10,940 nt of DNA, from assembly GCA_036939355.1 (NCBI GenBank), contig JALLAP010003055.1, positions 1-10,940 on the forward strand. Reading direction: 5' to 3'. Position numbers and translations under genes: made by a program. Of this stretch, positions 1-6,248 are shown in pieces (position 1 is the stretch's first letter; each line of letters opens with the position of its first letter). This stretch comes from Thalassiosira profunda. Its lineage: Eukaryota; Bacillariophyta; Thalassiosirophyceae; Thalassiosirales; Thalassiosiraceae. The notes beneath the pieces are model-generated. The model did not search any database. It was not told where the DNA came from and saw only the letters and a list, made by a program, of their open reading frames with translations.

Positions 1-1408
1 GCACATTGTCAGTGTCAGACAAGTTGACCCCCGCCTTCTCTTCTTCCGCCACTGCAACTTTGAGCAAGGGTAGCGCCGAGCGGCGTGAGACCGAGGGCAT
101 CACTTCATTTCGCGTGCATTTCATCAACAGCGACATGTCCACCGCGCCTCCCTGCGTCTGGCAATATTTCAGCACAATGTCACTGAGCTTCTTCGAACGG
201 CAACGCAGTTTGTCCGAGGAGACGATTCTTTCGAAGGAGTAAGGAGGAAGCTTCGTCAGAGTCCGCCGGTTGATCTCCTCGATGCGCTCCGCAAGAATGT
301 CAATGGATGCTTGTTCCAGTTTCTCATCGTGGAATGTAATCGATTCGNCAATGGATGCTTGTTCCAGTTTCTCATCGTGGAATGTAATCGATTCGTTGAG
401 GTATATTGCAGCAGTTTCGAGACAAAAGTCTCCCCGGATGAACGCGGAAGCCAGCTTCCACAGTGAGCGCATGCCAAAATAGTGGGCCAAGTGACGGATG
501 GCCGTTGCATTCTTCGTGGTGAACTTCACAGTTCTGTCAGAGTAGATGTAGTCCAGGAGGGCGGGAAAGGCTTCGGCGGCCGAATCTTCCAGGCTGATAC
601 GGCTGGTGCTGTTCTCAAATTCCGAGAGGTGGCTCTGCTTGAAGAGGGTGGCAAAGTACTCGCTGCGGCGCGGCCCCACGGACAGAATGGCCTTGTGCAC
701 ATGATATGTCTGTGTGGAGGGCTGGCTGTCCGCCCGGCTCAATTCTCTCGCTCTGTGCTCTCTGCCGTGTTTGCTAGACCCGTGATGCTTTTCCTTCCCC
801 GGAGACTTTGCAATCACAGCGGAAGGAGGCGACGGAGAATGCATCCGAGTCACCTCAATCGTCCAGTCACTGAAATTGCTCGTCTCATCCCCCGAACTCC
901 AAGTCAGTGGCTCCTCCGTTTCCGAACCATCGTCCCAATCGTCATCGTCCACGCTGAAGTAGTGGTCGCCATCCTTGACGTCCCGCTTGTGCATGCTGTC
1001 CAGAATCGACACGGGATTGCCGAGCACCGCGTTCGGGTGCTCCTCCAAGATGTCCACCTCGCTGATGGAAACGATGTGGATATTGTCATCCGTGATATTG
1101 TACTGATAGGTCTTCACCTTGACGAGGGTGAACTCCTCGAGCTGCCCACTCTCCACCAGGTGGGTAAGGCGGGTGCTGATGACCACCTCGATGAGGTGCT
1201 CGCCGTCCGAAAGGCCTGCCCAGTAGACGTCAGTCAGCGCATTAGCAGGGACGCGTCGGATGCTCACGAGCTGCAACGTGGGCTGCTTGACATCACCGCC
1301 GTCGCGCCCCGAGAAGTGCCCCTCCGATTCGATTAATCCCCGTATGCCGCCCTCGGTGAGGATGGCCCCGCGTCGGGCGCCCCCTTCCTCGGCAGCGCGG
1401 CCTTCCAT
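1..1408 (-). CDS. RPA70N-like OB fold fused to BTB/POZ and BACK domains (3' part outside window)
   Basis: The minus-strand frame is open from ATG at 1408-1406 to the window edge (469 residues). A TGA lies in frame only two codons upstream (1417-1415), so this start is well supported. Residues 16-135 match the N-terminal OB domain of replication protein A large subunit: LTEGGI (17-22), PTLQLVSIRR (43-52), LSDG (66-69), HLVESGQLEE (83-92) and LGNPV (129-133) line up in order with human RPA70. Residues 143-186 are an acidic, aromatic linker, followed by a basic, Ser-rich spacer (187-230). A BTB/POZ domain follows (about 230-318, with YHVHKAILSV at 235-244 and SEYFATLF after it), then a BACK-like helical region (about 320-430, with IVSSDKL near 394). 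The RPA DNA-binding domains are absent within the visible part. By family knowledge, RPA70N binds acidic partner peptides and BTB-BACK proteins often serve as Cullin-3 adaptors; a role in DNA damage or ubiquitin signalling is inference. The single n at 348 falls in the BACK region, within a 16-codon duplication that is probably artificial. Confidence 0.85.
   Translation of the reverse strand, partial: MEGRAAEEGGARRGAILTEGGIRGLIESEGHFSGRDGGDVKQPTLQLVSIRRVPANALTDVYWAGLSDGEHLIEVVISTRLTHLVESGQLEEFTLVKVKTYQYNITDDNIHIVSISEVDILEEHPNAVLGNPVSILDSMHKRDVKDGDHYFSVDDDDWDDGSETEEPLTWSSGDETSNFSDWTIEVTRMHSPSPPSAVIAKSPGKEKHHGSSKHGREHRARELSRADSQPSTQTYHVHKAILSVGPRRSEYFATLFKQSHLSEFENSTSRISLEDSAAEAFPALLDYIYSDRTVKFTTKNATAIRHLAHYFGMRSLWKLASAFIRGDFCLETAAIYLNESITFHDEKLEQASIXESITFHDEKLEQASIDILAERIEEINRRTLTKLPPYSFERIVSSDKLRCRSKKLSDIVLKYCQTQGGAVDMSLLMKCTRNEVMPSVSRRSALPLLKVAVAEEEKAGVNLSDTDNV
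301..395. repeat. Perfect 47-base duplication around a single n (probable contig-join artefact)
   Basis: Bases 301-347 and 349-395 are identical and separated only by n at 348. Overlapping contig ends that a scaffolder joined with a one-base placeholder would look exactly like this. The total shift is 48 bases, so the BACK region of the minus-strand gene keeps its frame but gains 16 codons (a repeat of ESITFHDEKLEQASI). A true in-frame duplication is possible but less likely, given the n precisely at the joint and the second such case at 10242. Confidence 0.85.
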
Positions 1409-1495
1409 TGCAATTCAGGGGTCGTTAATAGTTCAGCGGTCGTTGTCGATGTCGTCGAAGGGTGAAGCGGACCGCGGCCTTCTATTGCAATTCAG
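1396..1495. repeat. 23-base direct repeat covering the start codon of the RPA70N-BTB gene
   Basis: Bases 1396-1418 and 1473-1495 match at 22 of 23 positions. The first copy holds the ATG of the minus-strand gene. In the second copy, which lies in its leader or promoter, the single mismatch (1406 C, 1483 T) turns ATG into ATA. Next to it, 1433-1478 and 1491-1538 form a more degenerate direct repeat sharing gtcgtcgaagggtg (1451-1464 and 1509-1522), and gcggtccgag occurs twice in tandem (1525-1544). Confidence 0.8.
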
Positions 1496-1733
1496 CGTCG
1501 GTGTCGTCGTCGTCGAAGGGTGTGGCGGTCCGAGGCGGTCCGAGAGGCGCCAAGTTTGGGGAGGGCGGCTTCAATTGATGGGTAGGGGTGTGCAAATGGA
1601 AGACCTGTCTCAGTAGGTAGACGGTTAGTTACTATTCTGTACAAGTGGGGAAATAATAATGATGTGCCTCCAAGCGTTGCAGAGACCTAAATCTTCACGA
1701 CAACCTCCTTTACCGTCGCCTCCCCACGCAACG
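1409..1733. promoter_or_regulatory. Divergent intergenic region between the RPA70N-BTB gene and ALG2
   Basis: The 325 bases separate two genes transcribed away from each other, so both promoters and 5' leaders must lie here unless an upstream exon was missed. The half near the minus-strand gene is GC-rich and built of degenerate direct repeats. The stretch 1619-1660 is AT-richer and precedes ALG2. No clear TATA box or known operator was recognised. Use as a shared promoter is inferred from gene orientation only. Confidence 0.45.
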
Positions 1734-3419
1734 ATGGCGCCGGCCAACCCTAGCGTGGTCTTCATCCACCTCGACCTCGGCATAGGCGGCGCCGAGTCGC
1801 TGGTCCTGAATTTGGCAAAGGCGACGCTGCCCTCCGATGATCATAACGCCCAGCGATGTGACAGCTCGGAGGCACATGGCGAGCCATCACCATCGGGCAA
1901 CGTCTCCATCTACACCACCCACTGCTCGCCGTCCCACTGCTACGACGAGGTGCGGCCGCCCGAGGGACCGCTGTCGTCATTCGTCAACATCCGCGGCGCG
2001 TGGATCCCTCGCAAATTCTACTTTGGGGGCACCGCCCTCTGCTCGGCGCTCCGGATGCTCTATCTCACATATCGAGCTGCGAAGGAGAATCCGCATGCCA
2101 ACGTGTTCGTGATCGACGTATTGCCGACGGGGGTGCCATATTTGGCCGAATTTTGCAATGTGAACGCGGGGGTATTGTTCTATTGTCACTTTCCTGACAA
2201 GCTGCTCACGAGAGATACCGTCAATGGGGAGGTAGGTGCAGTCAGAAGTGATGGCAGCAACTTCTTGCAGAGGTTGAAACAAATCTATCGATTGGTATTG
2301 GATGGTGCCGAGGAATGGACCATGGCGTACAGCGATCTGATCGTGGTCAACTCCAAATTCACAAGAGGGGAGGTGGAGAAGGTGTTTCCGTCGCTGTTTC
2401 GACGTGGAATGGATGAATATGCAACGATTTCTGATACCACCGGAGAAAGAAGTGGACATGGGGAGAGAGTGAAAGTGCTCTATCCAGCCATTGAATCCTC
2501 TCTTGCGAAGCACAAAGGTGGTGATATCAATGGAATGCCACAAAAGGATTCCCAAAGTCCAGGGCTGATTGTATCGCTGAATCGATTCGAGCGAAAGAAG
2601 AACGTTGCTCTTGTCCTGCATGCATACGACCTGCTGTTGGAACGAACTTCGGCGAGAGGCACAACAGCTACGTTGCCGCCTCTCATCATCGCTGGGGGAT
2701 ACGATCCACTCAATGTCGAAAATGTGGAGCACTTGTCGGAGCTGCGAATACTGGCGGACGATATCCTCGACCGGCACAATCTGCCGCAGTGTACCGTCTG
2801 CTCTCCCTCCAAATCCAGCGCAACAGGAGACACTCTAGACCTGAAGAACGCATCGATACAATTCCATCCATCCATATCCAACGCCAAAAGGACGAAGCTG
2901 CTCTCCTGCGCATCTGTATGGTGTTACACGCCCCATCGGGAACATTTTGGCATTGTGCCCCTCGAGGCAATGGATGCTGGCTTACCGGTGGTGGCCATAC
3001 GAAGCGGTGGGCCAATGGAGACCGTTGTCGATGGCAAAACGGGATACTTAGTCGAGTACACTCCTTTTGGCTTTGCCGATCCCAACAAGGATGCGATGAG
3101 CACGCCTACAGAGAACCCAACGGTGAAGGGATTCGCCGATGCCATACAAAAGCTGCTCTCCGATCCCTCAGAAGCCAGGGCAATGGGACAGCGGGGCCGG
3201 GAGAGAGTGGACCAAACTTTCGGCATGGGAACATTTAGGAAGCAGTGGTGGGAGCTGCTCAACGAGGCGCAGCAACGAGGGCATACACGGCATCGCAGGA
3301 GCATCGCGTCGTACCCGAGGCTTGGCTGGTCTGTGATCAGGCTGTTGGGCGAAATGATGTGGATCGTTCCGTTTGCTGTATTGGTCGATTGGGTACTGAG
3401 GAGGTACGGATTGCGATAA
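1734..3419 (+). CDS. ALG2: ALG2, GDP-mannose:dolichyl-PP-GlcNAc2Man alpha-1,3/1,6-mannosyltransferase
   Basis: This GT4-family enzyme adds the second and third mannose, from GDP-mannose, to the dolichol-linked oligosaccharide on the cytosolic face of the ER. Visible motifs (numbered from this start) are VVFIHLDLGIGGAESLVLNL near the N-terminus (8-27), FYCHFPDKLLT (149-159), LNRFERKKN (282-290) with its basic donor-site residues, IIAGGYD, and EHFGIVPLEA (403-412), which contains the E-x7-E pair E403/E411, followed by SGGP. The last 30 residues include a hydrophobic segment ending in WVLRRYGLR, a likely membrane anchor. The protein has 561 residues against about 416 in human ALG2; the excess lies in low-complexity loops, such as the one after the donor lobe GGYD motif and one rich in Ser/Asp near residue 45. 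ATG 1734 has A at -3 and G at +4. An in-frame ATG at 1659 would add 25 residues of no evident function. No intron is needed. It diverges from the RPA70N-BTB gene and converges with the next gene. Confidence 0.95.
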   Translation: MAPANPSVVFIHLDLGIGGAESLVLNLAKATLPSDDHNAQRCDSSEAHGEPSPSGNVSIYTTHCSPSHCYDEVRPPEGPLSSFVNIRGAWIPRKFYFGGTALCSALRMLYLTYRAAKENPHANVFVIDVLPTGVPYLAEFCNVNAGVLFYCHFPDKLLTRDTVNGEVGAVRSDGSNFLQRLKQIYRLVLDGAEEWTMAYSDLIVVNSKFTRGEVEKVFPSLFRRGMDEYATISDTTGERSGHGERVKVLYPAIESSLAKHKGGDINGMPQKDSQSPGLIVSLNRFERKKNVALVLHAYDLLLERTSARGTTATLPPLIIAGGYDPLNVENVEHLSELRILADDILDRHNLPQCTVCSPSKSSATGDTLDLKNASIQFHPSISNAKRTKLLSCASVWCYTPHREHFGIVPLEAMDAGLPVVAIRSGGPMETVVDGKTGYLVEYTPFGFADPNKDAMSTPTENPTVKGFADAIQKLLSDPSEARAMGQRGRERVDQTFGMGTFRKQWWELLNEAQQRGHTRHRRSIASYPRLGWSVIRLLGEMMWIVPFAVLVDWVLRRYGLR

Positions 3420-3712
3420 CCCTATTCCCTAAAGGTTATGAATCCTTGCCAGGTGCCTTATCGCAAAACTGGCCTCATCATGAATATCGTACACTCCATG
3501 CCGTGCTCCATGGCTCATCCAACCCAGAGTCTGTTCATGTGTACACGCTCTCAGTATTTTCTCCCTTGTCTTTCAATCCAACTGGCACCAGTTCTCTCGT
3601 CAAATGTCTCATGCAACTTGCACTGAATTCTCCCATCAACGTGTCTCGTTGCAATCGCCCAAAAATCCACTCGCCTTGCTCCTCAAATGTGATGCTCAAT
3701 GAACCACATTCC
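3420..3712. other. Convergent intergenic region (3' ends of ALG2 and the minus-strand gene)
   Basis: These 293 bases lie between two stop codons facing each other and should hold both 3' UTRs. No canonical AATAAA signal was seen on the plus strand, and no structured RNA or gene was recognised. Open frames run through it only as continuations of shadow frames from the neighbours. Confidence 0.5.
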
Positions 3713-5398
3713 CTACTTCTGCCCCAAACTGCTCGCCGTATCCAACCGGCTCGCCACTGCGGACTCCTGCCCGTCCTTCGCAAAGTTCAACAACGGCGCC
3801 CCATTCCACTTCTTCAGAATCACCCCCTCCGTCAACTGCTTCCGACTCCGGGAGCTGTTCACCATCGTCTGGCTGTGGCTCTTGGGCAATCCCTGCGCCC
3901 GATCCCACTCCTGCAGCGCCTTCTGCGTGTTCTTCGTCTTCTCCATCGACTGGTGAAGCTTGGCCATGACGGCGCCCGGGTCGAGCTGGAGGAGGTTGGG
4001 ATTCGAGGAGGCGGGGAGGGGAATTTGGGGGGCGATGCCCGGTGCGGCGGATTTGGGGGATGCCTTGGCCGCGGTGGGGGACTTCTTGGAGGCCTTCTTG
4101 GGGGCGGACTGGCCGGAGCCTGCGCCAGGGTTGCTGCCTTGGGAGTCGAAGGAGCGGCGGTAGGCCTGGAGTCCGGCCTGCTGCTGCTGCTGCTGGAGGG
4201 CCGCCGAGGCCATGCCTCCTGAAGTGACCGGCTGGGGCATTCCCCCGCCCATTCCGTCGTTCGGATTGGGGCCCATGCCGCTGTTCATCAAATCCTTAAG
4301 CCGGTTGATGCTGTCGAACGCCTCCTTCGCCGCGGCGATGAACGTGGAGTTCATTTGTTGCGGATCATCGTTGCCGAATGTGGAGTTCATCTGTTGCGGA
4401 CCGTCGTTGCCGAGGCCCACGTCCGCCCCCTCGTCCCAAAAGTCGAGGCCGCTCATCAGCGGCTCGCTCTTCCGCCGCTTGAGGGGGGCATCGTTTGAGG
4501 TAGGAAACGCGTTCTGCAATTCCTCCAGGCTCGGGATGCCGTCGTGGTTGTCGGCCATGAAGATCGACAGGGGATCGTCGAGGGTCTTGCGGCGGCGGTA
4601 CGGGCGGTTATTTTTGCTGGCGTTGCTGTTCTGCGATCCGAATAAGTCGCCATCAGGAGCATCCACCGTACGACGGCGCATTTGGGGGTTGCGCCTCACT
4701 GGGACCGGCTGAAAGTTGTTGGCGTCGAGATTGAAGGGCTCGTCGCCCCCCTCGTCCAGGAGGCCGCGCATGATGAGCATTTTCTGGATGTCCATGACGT
4801 CCGGGATGACCGTGGGATCGAAGGCGCCCCCTCCCCCGAAGTCGAAGAGGTCAGCCGGAGCCGAGGCCGCGGAGGCGCTATCGTTGAAAGTGGTGCCGGT
4901 GCCCCCGGAATGTTCCGAATGCCGCGAGAGCGAGGCGCTGCCGCCGAAGAGCGGGGGCTGCTCGCCCTCCAACGAGATGTGAGCGTCCTGCGAGCTCGCT
5001 CGGCTCCGGGGCTTGCGGCGGGGCGCCCGCCTCTGCCGGCCGCGGGTCCCGGGCTGCTTGCCCGTCGACTGAGGCTCGAGGGGCGCGAGGGAGGTCTTGA
5101 TGGTCGTGCCCAACAGGTGCCCACTGCTGTTGTTGATATTGTTGTTGTTGTTGGCGTTCATCTGCGCGGCGGCCATCATCTGCTGGTAGCTCGGCAGGGC
5201 GTTGGAGTCGGCGCTGAGGTGGTCGCTTGAGTCTGCCGCCGCGGCGTGCCCGTCGTGAAAGTCCATGATGTCTTCGTGGTCCGAGAGGGCCTGAAGAAGG
5301 TCGTCGCCGTCGATGCCGTCGGCGCCGTCGAAGGCGGGGTCGATGATGTCCATCATGGGCAGGGGGTCCGTCGACTGCTTCGCGTTGCTGTCGTCCAT
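3713..5398 (-). CDS. Low-complexity, probably nuclear protein of unknown function
   Basis: I do not recognise a named family. The single-exon frame encodes 561 residues; the start has A at -3 and G at +4. In order: an acidic N-terminus (1-60, rich in Asp with hydrophobics, reminiscent of a transactivation region); an Asn run (82-90); a basic cluster RGRQRRAPRRKPRSR (119-133) that could be a nuclear localisation signal; three RR-x-S/T sites at T244, T272 and S311, each followed by an acidic or hydrophobic tail; a 12-residue tandem repeat (330-353); a Gly/Met/Pro-rich stretch; a Gln run (402-407); a Lys/Ala/Ser/Pro-rich linker (432-452); and a compact block at 478-535 with MAKLHQSMEKTKNTQKALQE and SRSRKQLTEGVILKKWN, predicted helical and basic. 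The C-terminal block looks like the only conserved, folded part. A transcriptional or chromatin role is inference. It converges with ALG2 and diverges from the MGDG synthase gene. Confidence 0.8.
   Translation of the reverse strand: MDDSNAKQSTDPLPMMDIIDPAFDGADGIDGDDLLQALSDHEDIMDFHDGHAAAADSSDHLSADSNALPSYQQMMAAAQMNANNNNNINNSSGHLLGTTIKTSLAPLEPQSTGKQPGTRGRQRRAPRRKPRSRASSQDAHISLEGEQPPLFGGSASLSRHSEHSGGTGTTFNDSASAASAPADLFDFGGGGAFDPTVIPDVMDIQKMLIMRGLLDEGGDEPFNLDANNFQPVPVRRNPQMRRRTVDAPDGDLFGSQNSNASKNNRPYRRRKTLDDPLSIFMADNHDGIPSLEELQNAFPTSNDAPLKRRKSEPLMSGLDFWDEGADVGLGNDGPQQMNSTFGNDDPQQMNSTFIAAAKEAFDSINRLKDLMNSGMGPNPNDGMGGGMPQPVTSGGMASAALQQQQQQAGLQAYRRSFDSQGSNPGAGSGQSAPKKASKKSPTAAKASPKSAAPGIAPQIPLPASSNPNLLQLDPGAVMAKLHQSMEKTKNTQKALQEWDRAQGLPKSHSQTMVNSSRSRKQLTEGVILKKWNGAPLLNFAKDGQESAVASRLDTASSLGQK
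4340..4411 (-). repeat. 36-base coding tandem repeat (12 residues x 2)
   Basis: Two adjacent 36-base units encode GNDGPQQMNSTF and GNDDPQQMNSTF (residues 330-353 of the minus-strand protein). They differ at four bases: three are synonymous (Asp, Gln and Thr codons) and one changes Gly to Asp. This is a real, diverged duplication, unlike the perfect copies at the n positions. Confidence 0.9.
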
Positions 5399-6248
5399 AA
5401 TTTGTGGTGTTGCAACTCGGTTGGTTGATGCACGATGACGAGTTGATTGTTCCTCCAGGCAGGCAGTGATGAGGCAGGCGTTTGACGCGGCCTCCGGCAG
5501 AATGGCTGGTATCCGCCAGGTCGGCTTGCCCCGCGATCACGACAAAGATGGTGACAAAATGGCGGCGTTCCTTTTATGTGGCTTCTTAGCCTGCCCCGCC
5601 TGCCGGAATTTGCAAGGTGAACGTGTTTCTGTGCGTCGATTTTTTGGCACGTCGATTTCGGGGCGGTTTTTCTCGTGGAATTTGCAAACTCTCTCTTGGC
5701 TTGCCCCATCTGCCTCTCCATTACTGCCGAACGACACAGTCATAGCTCAAGCACGGGGTCATAGTGGTAACATAATCGATAATACTTTGCATAAGGTGAT
5801 TTCATTGGATCATATGGTATTCATCACTCACATAGATATGAGTAATCCGTAATATTTTGCATAAAGGTATCATAATCATCACTCTTTGGATTAATTTGAT
5901 TTTGATGACTCCTATTCAAGTCGTGGCTACAGAAGATGTGCGACACCGATTCACTTAGGGGCGGCGAAGTAAGTGCCACTTCTTCTGTCAGAGATATCGC
6001 TTGTGAATTGACGGGTTGATGACCTTCAACACAACAAATAACCCCTTTTTAAGGGTTACTTTATTAGCGCTACGTAACAATAAAAGAAACTACCTACAAC
6101 ATTTAGGATGAACATAAAAGTGCAAATGCACCCAACCGGAGCGCTAATATCTTGGCGTCAACACTCCAAACAATCCGCGTGCGTTGCCCAACACCAACAC
6201 GAGATCGGTCCACCGCACCACGACGCCTCGTCCAGCCCCTACCGAACC
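5399..6248. promoter_or_regulatory. Divergent intergenic region between the nuclear-type gene and MGDG synthase
   Basis: The 850 bases should hold both promoters. The part near the minus-strand gene (5399-5740) is mixed in composition and has short direct repeats: ggaatttgcaa at 5606-5616 and again at about 5678-5688, and cgtcgattt twice between 5634 and 5660. From about 5750 to 6110 it is clearly AT-rich compared with the surrounding genes and carries an imperfect direct repeat at 5780-5867. At 6041-6060, taacccc and gggtta form a weak inverted repeat. An ATG at 6108 is in frame with MGDG synthase, but the 47 residues it would add lie before the signal peptide, so this stretch is better read as 5' leader. 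No RNA gene was recognised. Confidence 0.45.
5780..5867. repeat. Imperfect direct repeat in AT-rich spacer
   Basis: The motif taatactttgcataagg at 5780-5796 recurs as taatattttgcataaagg at 5850-5867, about 70 bases apart. Looser similarity follows each copy: ggtattcatcactc at 5816-5829 and ggtatcataatcatcactc at 5866-5884. No terminal inverted repeats or coding capacity were seen, so I do not call it a transposon. Confidence 0.6.

Noticed and set aside
482..1336. Plus-strand frame of 284 codons
   Set aside because: It is the antisense of the RPA70N-BTB-BACK gene; the minus frame has domain motifs in the right order and this one has none.
1977..2777. Minus-strand frame of 266 codons inside ALG2
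   Set aside because: It is antisense to well-conserved GT4 motifs and has no domain of its own.
3245..4222. Plus-strand frame of 325 codons running across the convergent spacer
   Set aside because: It overlaps the ALG2 C-terminus in another frame and the antisense of the next gene. Its composition is Leu/Gly-rich low complexity with no domain.
6041..6060. Inverted repeat taacccc / gggtta, possibly telomere-like or a hairpin
   Set aside because: The stem is only six bases and imperfect, with no tandem telomeric repeats; chance is sufficient.
5750..6110. AT-rich spacer as a miniature transposon
   Set aside because: No terminal inverted repeats, target duplication or coding remnant could be found by eye. 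It is kept only as a spacer with repeats.
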